From NCBI GenBank assembly GCA_965214325.1, contig CBDCBG010000006.1, positions 3,658,001-3,722,000 of the forward strand: a stretch of 64,000 nt of DNA, written 5' to 3'. The position numbers and the translations under genes are program-made. Shown here piece after piece: positions 17,395-25,927 of this stretch (position 1 is the first letter of the stretch; every line of letters begins with the position of its first letter). The notes under the pieces are model-generated. The model saw nothing but the letters and a program-made list of their open reading frames with translations. It was not told where the DNA came from and searched no databases. The stretch is from JAJEFO01 sp965214325. GTDB lineage: Bacteria > Pseudomonadota > Alphaproteobacteria > Rhodobacterales > Rhodobacteraceae.

Positions 17395-18711
17395 TCAGAG
17401 ACTTGGCTTCTTCTGGAGAAGCGGCATGACGTCCGCCATTTCGGGGCCTTGCGACTTTCCGGTGATTGCCAGGCGGAGCGGCATGAACAGGCTCTTGCCC
17501 TTTCGTCCGGTCCTGTTGCCGACGGCACTTGTCCAGGTGGACCAGGTTTCCGGACCGTATGGGGGTGCGGGAAGCAGGTCCAGCGCCTCGCCGACGAATT
17601 CGCGATCCTCTTCGGCGATGTCCGGCGGCTCCGGGTCTGCAAGAGCTTGCCACCAGTCGCCAGCCTCGGAGCGTCGTGAGACATTGGCGCGCACGGCATG
17701 CCAGTACTGCTCACGCAACGCTTCCGGAACGGCGCACAAGTGATCCGCGACTTCCTCCGCCGCGAGGCCGTGCACCACGCGCATGCTGAGGGGTCCCAGA
17801 TCCTCCCGGTCGAATTTCGTGGGTGCGGCCCCGAAGCGCGCAACGTCGAAGCCTTCGATAATTTCATCGTGGCTCGCGCACAGCCGGACCGGCTCCGATG
17901 ATCCGAGTCTGGCCATGAGCGACAGAATCGCCATCGGTTCGACGCCGTTCGCCCGCAACTCACGCAGGCTGAGCGTGTTCAGTCGCTTTGCCAGCGGTTC
18001 GCCCTTCGCGTCGGTGAGCAGCGAATGGTGGGCAAATTCCGGAGCCCGGCTCCCGAGCGCCTCCATTATCTGGATCTGGGCAGCGGTGTTCGTCACGTGG
18101 TCCGAACCGCGAACCACATGCGTGACTCCCATGTCGAGATCGTCGACGACCGATGCCAGGGTATAGAGCAATCGCCCGTCCTGCCTGATCAGCACCGGAT
18201 CCGACACGCTTGCCGCGTCGACCGACGTGTGGCCCAGGATCAGGTCTTTCCACTCGATACGTGCGTGGTTCAGCTTGAACCGCCAGACGCCTGCGCCGCG
18301 TTCGTCTCGAAACCGGTTCCTTTCCTCGTCCGAGAGATCGAGCGCTCCCCGGTCGTAGACCGGAGGCTTTCCCGCGTTCCTTTGCGTCTTGCGCTTGAGC
18401 TGAAGTTCGGTGGGGGTTTCCCAGGCCTCGTAGAACCGCCCCATGTCCCGGAGCCTGTCGGCGGCCTCGTTGTAGAGGTCAAGCCTGGCGGACTGGCGTT
18501 CGACCCGGTCCCAACCGAGGCCGAGCCACTCGAGGTCCTCGCGGATGGCGTCGACAAATTCCTGCCGGGATCTTTCCGTGTCGGTATCGTCGATGCGCAG
18601 GATGAAGGTGCCGCCCGCCTTCCGTGCGATCAGCCAGTTCAGAAGTGCAGTGCGCAGATTGCCGACATGGATGTGGCCGGTTGGCGATGGCGCGAAACGG
18701 GTGATGGTCAT
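17395..18711 (-). CDS. gltX: Glutamyl-tRNA synthetase (GltX2-type)
   Basis: A 438-residue class I synthetase. The start at 18711 gives 'MTITRFAPSPTGHIHVGNLR' with the HIGH-type motif HIHVGN at residues 13-18; the longer upstream frame belongs to a decayed tnpB. The second class I motif, normally KLSKR, reads 'GEPLAKRLN' here, with Ala in place of Ser. Many alphaproteobacteria carry two gltX genes; this short form with 'NGVEPMAILSLMARLGSSEP' fits the second paralogue, which may handle tRNA-Gln or a subset of tRNA-Glu. Which tRNA it charges cannot be decided from sequence. Confidence 0.9.
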   Translation of the reverse strand: MTITRFAPSPTGHIHVGNLRTALLNWLIARKAGGTFILRIDDTDTERSRQEFVDAIREDLEWLGLGWDRVERQSARLDLYNEAADRLRDMGRFYEAWETPTELQLKRKTQRNAGKPPVYDRGALDLSDEERNRFRDERGAGVWRFKLNHARIEWKDLILGHTSVDAASVSDPVLIRQDGRLLYTLASVVDDLDMGVTHVVRGSDHVTNTAAQIQIMEALGSRAPEFAHHSLLTDAKGEPLAKRLNTLSLRELRANGVEPMAILSLMARLGSSEPVRLCASHDEIIEGFDVARFGAAPTKFDREDLGPLSMRVVHGLAAEEVADHLCAVPEALREQYWHAVRANVSRRSEAGDWWQALADPEPPDIAEEDREFVGEALDLLPAPPYGPETWSTWTSAVGNRTGRKGKSLFMPLRLAITGKSQGPEMADVMPLLQKKPSL

Positions 18712-18730
18712 CTGTCCGCCCCGCAGGAAG

Positions 18731-18750
18731 CCCCGTCCTTCAGGGCGGGG
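18731..18750 (-). repeat. IS200/IS605-type right-end hairpin
   Basis: CCCCGTCC and GGGCGGGG pair around a TTCA loop. Read on the minus strand it follows the remains of a tnpB C-terminus ('EIRIPPRPEGRGF'), the place where IS605-group elements carry the right-end stem that also ends the omega RNA. It lies 20 bases upstream of the gltX start. Confidence 0.5.
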
Positions 18751-18759
18751 AGGAATGCG

Positions 18760-19070
18760 GATTTCGGCGTTCCATGCATCGGCATGTTCTCCTTGCTTGG
18801 CGACGGGTCCTGACGATGGCCGCACCTGTCGCCGCACCGGGAGCCGCCGGAGCCTCTCCCGTGACGCCGGCCGCAGCCGGGCTCCTCTCGCGCAACCTGA
18901 CCGTCCGCGTTCCGATCCGCCCCGTTTCGCGCCTGGCCCGGCGTGCCTGCAGGCGAATCTTCGAGAGCCCGGGACCGAGGAAGCAACCCGGGGCCGGTCT
19001 TCAACGCATGGTTCAAGGCGGACTGGATCGTCTTCTCCTTTCTCGTGCCGGTCGGCACGGGCCTTCGCCC
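18760..19070 (-). pseudogene. Degenerate tnpB (IS200/IS605 OrfB) 3' fragment
   Basis: The minus strand holds scattered pieces reminiscent of the C-terminal zinc ribbon and tail of TnpB: 'RRFACRHAGPGAKRG', 'ARNGADRNADGQVARE' and 'PVAKQGEHADAWNAEIRIPP', in different frames. They occur in the order expected for 'FACxxCGhadnADrNAA...ARG' followed by the tail that runs into the right-end hairpin. The N-terminal and catalytic parts are missing, so no nuclease can be made. The similarity is by eye and weak in places. Confidence 0.4.
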
Positions 19071-19076
19071 CTCAAG

Positions 19077-19096
19077 CCCCTCCCTTCAGGGAGGGG
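19077..19096. repeat. Perfect 8-bp stem, TTCA loop, resembling the hairpin at 18731
   Basis: CCCCTCCC and GGGAGGGG flank a TTCA loop. It shares the AAGCCCC lead-in and the loop with the hairpin at 18731-18750. The pair brackets the tnpB relic, so both may be element-end structures. A terminator role is less likely because no T-run follows. Confidence 0.4.
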
Positions 19097-19168
19097 TCGC
19101 TGACAGGGGTCTCCTGATCGGCAGTGCCTCTTTCACATGAGTTCGGAATTGTCCATATAGGGGACGTG

Positions 19169-19573
19169 ATGGACTGGCAGGTGTCAGAGGCGCCGGACGC
19201 GGCGGATATCGAGGCCATGGCGGTTGCATCCGTCGAGGCCTTGCCGAAGAAGTTTCGGGATCTTGCCCGCGCAGTGGTGATCCAGGTCGAGGAATTTGCA
19301 GGAAACGAAATTCTTGCCGACCTGGAAATCGAGGATCCGTTTGAACTGACAGGTCTCTATGATGGCATCCCGCTTACGGAAATGTCGGTGTCGGACCAGC
19401 GCGGGCAGCCGGACGCGATCTGGCTCTTTCGTCGAGCCATCATGGAAGAGTGGATTGAACGTGGCGACGTGGCGCTTTCCGATCTTGTGGCGCATGTCAT
19501 GGTTCACGAACTGGCGCACCACTTCGGCTGGTCGGACGAGGACATCGCGAGCATTGACGAATGGTGGAACTAG
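19169..19573 (+). CDS. Small zincin-type metallopeptidase family protein (DUF1025/MMP-like)
   Basis: A 134-residue protein from the ATG at 19169, preceded by GGGGACG; an in-frame ATG at 19124 would add 15 residues. It has the compact zincin pattern with 'VMVHELAHHFGWSDEDI' near residues 110-126: the HExxH zinc motif followed by Gly and an acidic helix. The N-terminal 'MAVASVEALPKKFRDLARAV' helix is typical of the family. The substrate is unknown. It is a cytoplasmic protein without a signal sequence. Confidence 0.85.
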   Translation: MDWQVSEAPDAADIEAMAVASVEALPKKFRDLARAVVIQVEEFAGNEILADLEIEDPFELTGLYDGIPLTEMSVSDQRGQPDAIWLFRRAIMEEWIERGDVALSDLVAHVMVHELAHHFGWSDEDIASIDEWWN

Positions 19574-19832
19574 CATGCAGGCCGAAGGGCAAGCCGTCAG
19601 CCTCCCGGCCCGCATCTGGCTGTTCAGGCCTGGCCGGTCGGGTGATCGTTTCGGAGCGTTTCACGCGACGCCTGGTCGCTCTGGCGGGGCCGGCCGCGGT
19701 CAAGCTTTGGGTGATCATCGTGCCGCGCAGCCCGGATTCGGCCGGGTAGCGTTCGACTTGCGGCCGGGTCGGGATCGCTCGGTCCTTCCGGTCCGCCGAA
19801 TGCCGCCGGGCGAGGCCGACGCTCCCGATCCT

Positions 19833-20402
19833 TCAGGGCTGGTGCCCTTCGATTCTTGCCTCCAGCTTGGTGAGGTGATCGTCGACAAGCCTGCGCTCCC
19901 TTGCATTCAACGAGCGGTGCCGCCCGTAGATCGGGGCGTCGCGATCGTTCAGGACCGGCGCGTTCCAGCCATCGGTCGTCTCAAAAAATCGTTGCACGCC
20001 CGCCTCGCCGAATTCCGCCAGATAGCCCTGCACCACCACATCGAGATATGACAGAGCAATTGGCGTCATTGCCTGTGCGGGACGGTGCATCCAGTCCGGT
20101 GCGCGATAGATGTGGATTTTGGGCTCGTGCGGCAACGTGTGCTCGACGTTGGCCGCCTTGGCCTTCAGGTAGTTGCGTTCGCGCAAGTCGAGTGCCGGCC
20201 ATTCCGCGTCCGGCACGGAGACGATCACGCCGTCAAGCTTGGACTTGCGATCCTCGATGGCCGTCAGCAATGCAGCGGCCCGCCCCTCGAAGTGTCGCCA
20301 GGCACGCCGCCAGCCGACAACCCTCGCCCTCCTTGCGTCGCGGTAGTTGTGGGTATGGCGGTTCACGAGCGAGCCGTATCCGAACACGTATGCATGCGTC
20401 AT
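19833..20402 (-). CDS. Gamma-glutamylcyclotransferase-like protein
   Basis: A 189-residue protein opening with 'YVFGYGSLVNRHTH', the substrate-binding YGSL loop of the gamma-glutamylcyclotransferase fold. It contains 'GVIVSVPDAEWPALDLRERN', where a Glu follows the Asp/Leu pair as in the catalytic region. The ChaC branch degrades glutathione and other branches act on gamma-glutamyl amines; I cannot choose between them. The gene diverges from the glycine riboswitch. Confidence 0.8.
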   Translation of the reverse strand: MTHAYVFGYGSLVNRHTHNYRDARRARVVGWRRAWRHFEGRAAALLTAIEDRKSKLDGVIVSVPDAEWPALDLRERNYLKAKAANVEHTLPHEPKIHIYRAPDWMHRPAQAMTPIALSYLDVVVQGYLAEFGEAGVQRFFETTDGWNAPVLNDRDAPIYGRHRSLNARERRLVDDHLTKLEARIEGHQP

Positions 20403-20431
20403 GCATGCAATCTAAATCGGGAAAGAGGGGC

Positions 20432-20461
20432 TTGCCAGAGCAGTGCAGGGCAGCCTATAGA
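20432..20461 (+). promoter_or_regulatory. Candidate promoter of the glycine riboswitch-gcv operon
   Basis: TTGCCA at 20432-20437 and TATAGA at 20456-20461 are 18 bases apart. They place transcription start just ahead of the first riboswitch aptamer. Confidence 0.45.
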
Positions 20462-20476
20462 CTGGTTCAAGTAGAC

Positions 20477-20633
20477 GCGACGGGAGAATCCGGGTTCGAA
20501 CCGGTGCCGAAGGAGCAACCGCCCCGGTAAACTCTCAGGCCGAAGGACCGTTGCGTTTGAAGACCTCTGGAGAGTCCCCGGACACGGGGCGCCGAAGGGA
20601 TAACGATCTCAGGCAAAGGGACAGAGGGGGCAC
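20477..20633 (+). promoter_or_regulatory. Tandem glycine riboswitch
   Basis: Two glycine aptamers lie in a row. The first (about 20477-20557) contains GGGAGAATCC, GTGCCGAAGGAGCAA and CTCTCAGGCCGAAGGACC. The second (about 20560-20633) contains CTCTGGAGAGTCC, GCGCCGAAGGGATAA and ATCTCAGGCAAAGGGACAGA. These conserved blocks are those of the gcvT RNA motif, with a short linker between the copies. It precedes gcvT by about 65 bases, so high glycine should switch on the cleavage system. No T-run terminator is obvious in the expression platform, so control of translation initiation is possible. Confidence 0.95.
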
Positions 20634-20700
20634 GTGACGGGCAATGCGATTGCCCGGGAGGTGCCCGTCGGTTTGCGCGGGCCGAATGAGGGGAACCGCG

Positions 20701-21819
20701 ATGCCGAACCTGAACCGGACACCGCTGCAAGACCTTCACAGCGAGCTTGGCGCCAAGATGGTGCCGTTCGCAGGCTACGAGATGCCCTTGCAATACTATG
20801 ACGGCGTGCTCTGGGAGCACCTGCATACACGGGCATCGGCTGGGCTGTTCGATGTCAGCCACATGGGCCAGGTACGGATAACCGCTGATTCGCTCGAAGA
20901 GGCCCAGCTGGCCCTCGAGACGCTTGTGCCGGTCTCGGTTCTCGGAATTCCCGAGGGGCGGCAACGGTACGGGCTATTCACCAGCGAGACGGGCGGCATC
21001 CTTGATGACCTGATGATCGCCAACCAGGGCGACGACCTGTTGCTGGTGGTCAACGCGGCAACAAGGGAACAGGACGTCGCGCATCTCACGGCCAATCTTG
21101 CCGGTTGCTCCGTAACCGCGATCACTGATCGTGCGCTTCTTGCGCTTCAGGGACCGGGTTCCGAGGCGGCCCTGGCTGCACTCGTGCCGGGCGTGGAGGA
21201 CATGCGCTTCATGGATGTTGGCGTTCTGGACTGGAACGGAACCGGACTTTGGGTGTCCCGGTCTGGCTATACCGGTGAAGACGGTTTCGAGGTGTCGGTG
21301 CCGGCCACCAAGGCCCGGGCCCTGGCGGAGGCGCTTCTTGCGAGCGAGGCGGTCATCCCGATCGGGCTTGGAGCAAGGGATTCGCTTCGCCTGGAAGCTG
21401 GGCTTTGCCTGTACGGCTCCGACATCGACACCACGACGACGCCGGTCGAAGCCGCTCTCGAATGGGCGATCCAGAAGGCCAGGCGTCGTGGCGGCGAACG
21501 GGAAGGCGGATTTCCGGGTGCGTCCCGCATTCTGGATGAACTGGAGTCCGGGGCTCAGCGGCGTCGGGTGGGCATCTTGCCGAACGGGCGGGCGCCGGTC
21601 CGTGCCGGTCCGCAGATTTTCCGCGAGGGATCGGACGACCCTGTCGGAGAGGTCACTTCGGGAGGCTACGGCCCTTCGCTTGGACGGCCTGTCTCCATGG
21701 GCTATGTCGAGTCCGAATTTTCCGGGACTGGAACCGTGCTGGAAGCCGAGGTCAGGGGCAAACGGATGCCCGTGACCGTGGCTGACATGCCGTTCCGCCC
21801 ATCAAACTTCAAGCGATGA
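20701..21819 (+). CDS. gcvT: Glycine cleavage system T protein (aminomethyltransferase)
   Basis: A 372-residue T protein. The ATG at 20701 follows GAGGGG and gives 'MPNLNRTPLQDLHSELGAKM'; an earlier in-frame ATG at 20644 lies at the riboswitch end. Folate-binding family marks are 'FDVSHMGQV', 'RSGYTGEDGFEV' and 'GLGARDSLRLEAGLCLYGSD'. It transfers the methylene group from the aminomethyl-lipoyl arm of GcvH to tetrahydrofolate and releases ammonia. It is the first gene under the glycine riboswitch, and gcvH starts within a few bases of its stop. Confidence 0.97.
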   Translation: MPNLNRTPLQDLHSELGAKMVPFAGYEMPLQYYDGVLWEHLHTRASAGLFDVSHMGQVRITADSLEEAQLALETLVPVSVLGIPEGRQRYGLFTSETGGILDDLMIANQGDDLLLVVNAATREQDVAHLTANLAGCSVTAITDRALLALQGPGSEAALAALVPGVEDMRFMDVGVLDWNGTGLWVSRSGYTGEDGFEVSVPATKARALAEALLASEAVIPIGLGARDSLRLEAGLCLYGSDIDTTTTPVEAALEWAIQKARRRGGEREGGFPGASRILDELESGAQRRRVGILPNGRAPVRAGPQIFREGSDDPVGEVTSGGYGPSLGRPVSMGYVESEFSGTGTVLEAEVRGKRMPVTVADMPFRPSNFKR

Positions 21820-21830
21820 GGAAAGATGAC

Positions 21831-22190
21831 ATGAAATACACAAGGGAACATGAATGGCTCCGGGTTGACGGCGACCTGGTCGTGGTCGGGATAACCGAAC
21901 ATGCGGCCGAGCAGCTCGGCGACGTGGTGTTTGTCGAACTCCCCGAGCCAGGTACGCGGGTGGCATCGGGCGACGACGTTGTCGTCATCGAAAGTGTCAA
22001 GGCCGCCTCCGACATCACCGCACCGGTTGACGGCGAGATCGTCGAGGTGAACGGCGCGCTTGCCGATACCCCCGGTCTCGTCAACGCGGATCCTCTGGGC
22101 GTGGCCTGGTTCGTGAAGATGAAGGTCGCCGACCCGGGTCAGCTCGACGGATTCATGAGCGAAGACGAATACAGGGACATGGTCGCCTAG
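21831..22190 (+). CDS. gcvH: Glycine cleavage system H protein
   Basis: A 119-residue lipoyl carrier. The start at 21831 ('MKYTREHEWLRVDGDLVVVG') has GAGGAAAG upstream; an ATG at 21816 overlapping the gcvT stop is the alternative. The lipoylation motif 'ESVKAASDI' places the modified lysine at residue 57. It shuttles the aminomethyl group between GcvP and GcvT. A stem-loop separates it from gcvP. Confidence 0.97.
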   Translation: MKYTREHEWLRVDGDLVVVGITEHAAEQLGDVVFVELPEPGTRVASGDDVVVIESVKAASDITAPVDGEIVEVNGALADTPGLVNADPLGVAWFVKMKVADPGQLDGFMSEDEYRDMVA

Positions 22191-22211
22191 GGTTGCGGCC
22201 CGGCGGGATCC

Positions 22212-22240
22212 GGCAAGGGCCGCGCTGAACGCGCCTTGCC
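22212..22240 (+). repeat. Intercistronic stem-loop between gcvH and gcvP
   Basis: GGCAAGG plus CGCG pair with CGCG plus CCTTGCC around a CTGAA loop, with a 2-base bulge. It has no T-run. It may stabilise the gcvTH part of the message or tune gcvP expression. Confidence 0.45.
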
Positions 22241-22255
22241 TGCACGGAGGTCAGG

Positions 22256-25135
22256 ATGCCTTTCAAGCCGACTGAATATCAGCCCTACGACTTTGCCAAC
22301 CGGCGCCATATCGGCCCGTCCCCGGGCGAGATGGAGGCCATGCTGTCGGAAATTGGCGTTGCCTCGCTCGGCGAGCTGATAGACCAGACCCTTCCCGAGT
22401 CGATTCGGCAGGAGGAGCCGCTCGCGTTCGAGCCGGCGCTTTCCGAGTGGGAGCTTCTCGCGCGCATGCGCGCGATTGCCGAGTGCAACGAAGAGTTCAC
22501 GACGTTGATCGGGCAGGGCTACCACGGCACAATCACGCCGCCCGTGATTCAGCGAAACATCTTTGAGAGTCCGGCATGGTACACGGCCTACACGCCCTAC
22601 CAGCCCGAGATCTCCCAGGGCCGTCTCGAGGCGCTTCTCAACTACCAGACCATGGTCTGCGACCTGACCGGCCTGGACATCGCCAACGCCTCGCTGCTCG
22701 ACGAAGCCACCGCCGCGGCCGAGGCCATGACGATGGCGCAACGTGTTGCAAGGTCGAAGGCCGGCGCGTTCTTCATCGACGAGAACTGTCATCCGCAGAA
22801 CGTTGCGGTCATGCAGACCAGGGCGGCTCCGCTCGGCATCGAGTGCATCGTCGCCGCACCCGGGGAATTGGAGGCCGACACGGTCTTTGGCGCAATCTTC
22901 CAGTATCCCGGAACCTACGGGCATGTTCGCGACCTGTCAGGCGAGATCGCGGCGCTCCGGGAGGCCGGGGCCGTGGGCATCGTGATCGCGGACCCGCTGG
23001 CGCTCACGCTTCTCAAGGAGCCTGGCGCGATGGGTGCCGACATCGCCGTCGGTTCGACGCAGCGGTTCGGCGTGCCCCTGGGCTTTGGCGGGCCGCATGC
23101 GGCTTACATGGCCTGCCGGGAGGCCTACAAGCGCGCAATGCCCGGCCGACTGGTGGGAGTGTCCGTCGACGCGCGCGGCGGAAGCGCCTATCGGCTGGCG
23201 CTCCAGACCCGCGAACAGCACATCCGTCGCGAGAAGGCGACCTCGAACGTCTGCACAGCGCAGGCATTGCTTGCCGTGATGGCAAGCTTCTACGCGGTCT
23301 TCCACGGACCCGAGGGCCTGAAGGCCATTGCGCAGTGCATACACCGCAACACCGAACGGTTGGCGTTGGGTCTCGAAGCGGGCGGCTTCAAGTTCGCGCC
23401 CGAGGTCTTCTTCGACACGATCACTGTCGAGGTGGGCGAGCGGCAGGCTGCCATTCTTGACTCCGGGCGGGACGAAAGGATCAACTTTCGAAGGGTCGGG
23501 ACGACCGGGATTGGCGTCTCGCTCGACGAGACCGTCCGCCCGGACGTGCTGGAAGCGGTCTGGCGCGCCTTTGGCCTCGATCTCGACCTGGACGATTTCG
23601 AGGCGGGTTACACGCGGTTTCCCGAGGAGTGCTGCCGCACTTCGGCCTACCTGACTCATCCCGTGTTCCACATGAATCGGGCCGAAACCGAATTGACGCG
23701 GTACATGCGCCGCCTTGCTGACCGTGATCTTGCATTGGACCGCGCAATGATCCCGCTCGGAAGCTGCACTATGAAGCTCAACGCCGCGGCCGAATTGATG
23801 CCGGTGAGCTGGGCCGGATTCGCCGGCATTCATCCCTTCGTTCCCGCCGACCAGGTCAAGGGGTACGCCGGGATGATCGGGGACCTGGGCGCGCGGCTTT
23901 GCCAGATCACCGGCTATGACGCCATGTCCATGCAGCCCAATTCAGGTGCACAGGGAGAGTATGCAGGACTTCTCACCATCCTAGCCTATCACAAGTTTCG
24001 TGGCGACGGGCAGCGGAACGTTTGCCTGATACCGGGGTCCGCGCACGGCACGAACCCGGCAAGCGCCCGGATGTGCGGCATGGAGGTGGTCGTGGTGAAT
24101 TCGCTCGAAGACGGCGACACGGACCTGGCTGACTTTCGTGCACGGGCCGAGGCGGCGGGTGATCGGTTGGCGGCATGCATGATCACCTATCCCTCGACCC
24201 ACGGCGTATTCGAGGAATCGGTGCGTGAGGTCTGCCGGATCACCCACGACCATGGCGGGCAGGTCTACATGGACGGCGCAAATCTCAACGCGATGGTCGG
24301 CCTTGCCAAACCGGGAGAGATCGGCGGCGATGTGAGCCACCTGAACCTGCACAAGACCTTTTGCATTCCCCATGGCGGCGGGGGCCCGGGCATGGGGCCG
24401 ATCGGCGTTCGTGCCCATCTGGCGGAGTTCCTGCCCGGGCATCCACATGCGGGCGGAATCACTGGCCCTGTTTCGGGCGCGCCTTACGGTTCGGCCGGCA
24501 TTCTCGCCATCTCCCATGCCTACCTGTTGATGATGGGCGGTGAAGGACTGACGCAGGCGACCCGCGTCGCGATACTCAATGCCAACTATGTCGCGAAGCG
24601 TCTCGAAGGCGCATTCGACGTCCTTTACAGGGGCAGCAGGGGCCGCGTGGCGCATGAGTGCATCCTCGACACGCGGCCATTTGCGGCCAGCGCCGACGTG
24701 ACCGTGGATGACATAGCCAAGCGCCTGGTGGACAACGGGTTTCATGCTCCGACCATGAGTTGGCCCGTGGCAGGCACGCTGATGGTCGAGCCGACCGAAT
24801 CCGAGACCAAGGCGGAACTCGACCGTTTCTGCGACGCCATGCTGGAAATACGGCAAGAAATCCGTGACATCGAGGAGGGGCGGATTGAAGGCGCGAACAG
24901 CCCGCTGAAACGCGCGCCTCACACAGTGGAGGATCTTGTCGGCGCCTGGGACCGGCCGTATTCGCGCGAGACCGGCTGCTATCCGGTCGGCGCCTTTCGC
25001 GTCGACAAGTACTGGCCGCCGGTCAATCGCGTCGACAATGCCTGGGGCGACAGGCATCTGGTCTGTGTCCGCCCGTTGCCGGATGATCAAGTGGCCGGCA
25101 CGGAGCCGGAACAAGCAAGGCCGCCCGCACCTTGA
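22256..25135 (+). CDS. gcvP: Glycine dehydrogenase (decarboxylating), single-chain P protein
   Basis: A 959-residue PLP enzyme, the full-length fused form rather than split GcvPA/GcvPB. The PLP lysine is Lys700 in 'HLNLHKTFCIPHGGGGPGMG'. The two halves each show the aminotransferase-like fold ('DEATAAAEAMTMAQR' in the first, 'GSAHGTNPASARMCGM' in the second). It decarboxylates glycine and loads the aminomethyl group on GcvH. The start at 22256 has GGAGG close upstream. It is the last gene of the riboswitch-controlled operon; the shared L protein is not in the window. Confidence 0.97.
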   Translation: MPFKPTEYQPYDFANRRHIGPSPGEMEAMLSEIGVASLGELIDQTLPESIRQEEPLAFEPALSEWELLARMRAIAECNEEFTTLIGQGYHGTITPPVIQRNIFESPAWYTAYTPYQPEISQGRLEALLNYQTMVCDLTGLDIANASLLDEATAAAEAMTMAQRVARSKAGAFFIDENCHPQNVAVMQTRAAPLGIECIVAAPGELEADTVFGAIFQYPGTYGHVRDLSGEIAALREAGAVGIVIADPLALTLLKEPGAMGADIAVGSTQRFGVPLGFGGPHAAYMACREAYKRAMPGRLVGVSVDARGGSAYRLALQTREQHIRREKATSNVCTAQALLAVMASFYAVFHGPEGLKAIAQCIHRNTERLALGLEAGGFKFAPEVFFDTITVEVGERQAAILDSGRDERINFRRVGTTGIGVSLDETVRPDVLEAVWRAFGLDLDLDDFEAGYTRFPEECCRTSAYLTHPVFHMNRAETELTRYMRRLADRDLALDRAMIPLGSCTMKLNAAAELMPVSWAGFAGIHPFVPADQVKGYAGMIGDLGARLCQITGYDAMSMQPNSGAQGEYAGLLTILAYHKFRGDGQRNVCLIPGSAHGTNPASARMCGMEVVVVNSLEDGDTDLADFRARAEAAGDRLAACMITYPSTHGVFEESVREVCRITHDHGGQVYMDGANLNAMVGLAKPGEIGGDVSHLNLHKTFCIPHGGGGPGMGPIGVRAHLAEFLPGHPHAGGITGPVSGAPYGSAGILAISHAYLLMMGGEGLTQATRVAILNANYVAKRLEGAFDVLYRGSRGRVAHECILDTRPFAASADVTVDDIAKRLVDNGFHAPTMSWPVAGTLMVEPTESETKAELDRFCDAMLEIRQEIRDIEEGRIEGANSPLKRAPHTVEDLVGAWDRPYSRETGCYPVGAFRVDKYWPPVNRVDNAWGDRHLVCVRPLPDDQVAGTEPEQARPPAP

Positions 25136-25220
25136 TGTCGGCGCCAGAGTGGCATTCGGAAGGCCTTGTCATGTCACCGGGCGAAAAAGCGCTAACGCGC
25201 CTTTGCCGACGAGGCCGCTC

Positions 25221-25475
25221 TCAGCCTGCCCATCTCTCGAGTTTCGGAATCCCGCGCGTGAGCAGCCAGGCCATGATTCTCGGCATGCCGTTGGCTGCCA
25301 TCGCGTCGACGCAATGCGCCTGAAACTCCCTGGCCGTGACGTCCGGATGACGAAAGGCTCCATCTGCGTAGCATATTGAGCAATATTTCGCGCTGGGGCT
25401 GCCGTCGGTCTCGCTGCCGCCGCCTTCGGGGTCCCTGGAAAGCGGCATTCCACAACTCTGGCATCTCTGTCCCAC
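25221..25475 (-). CDS. Small zinc-ribbon protein
   Basis: An 84-residue protein with two cysteine pairs, 'CQSCGMPLSRD' at residues 5-15 and 'YCSICYADG' near 32-40, matching the putative zinc-ribbon family found in many bacteria. The rest is a short amphipathic C-terminal region. No catalytic residues are apparent and the function is unknown. It converges on gcvP. Confidence 0.8.
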   Translation of the reverse strand: MGQRCQSCGMPLSRDPEGGGSETDGSPSAKYCSICYADGAFRHPDVTAREFQAHCVDAMAANGMPRIMAWLLTRGIPKLERWAG

Positions 25476-25689
25476 GCTTCTCTCCCAAAATTGATCCCGA
25501 CTTGAAGCTCATTTTGTTGAAGGTGTCTGGCGACTTGTCAACGCACTTGTCCGCGCTTGCCGGCCCTTGCGCAAGTTCAGGTCCTGTACACGCCGTTGGC
25601 AGAATGACGTGCCGGGCCGGAGTCGCACGCAGCACGGCTGGCGTAGCAGCTTGACAAGACATCTCGCGTCCGCCACACGCGCTCTCGGC

Positions 25690-25765
<76 letters not shown>

Positions 25766-25927
25766 GCCGCTGGCAGCATTCCCTGTGACGATCGGCGGGG
25801 ACTTGCAGCGTATCCGCACCAGGCGCGGCGCATGGCCTGCCGTCCCGTTGTGCAGAAGACGAGATGCCCTCGAGGCAAGCAAACAGGTGGTCCCGGACGA
25901 TTCCGGCCCGTCGTCGTCGAACCGGGC

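Noticed and set aside
20403..20476. Possible second regulator site or small RNA ahead of the glycine riboswitch
   Set aside because: Only a plausible promoter is visible; no structured RNA beyond the two aptamers.
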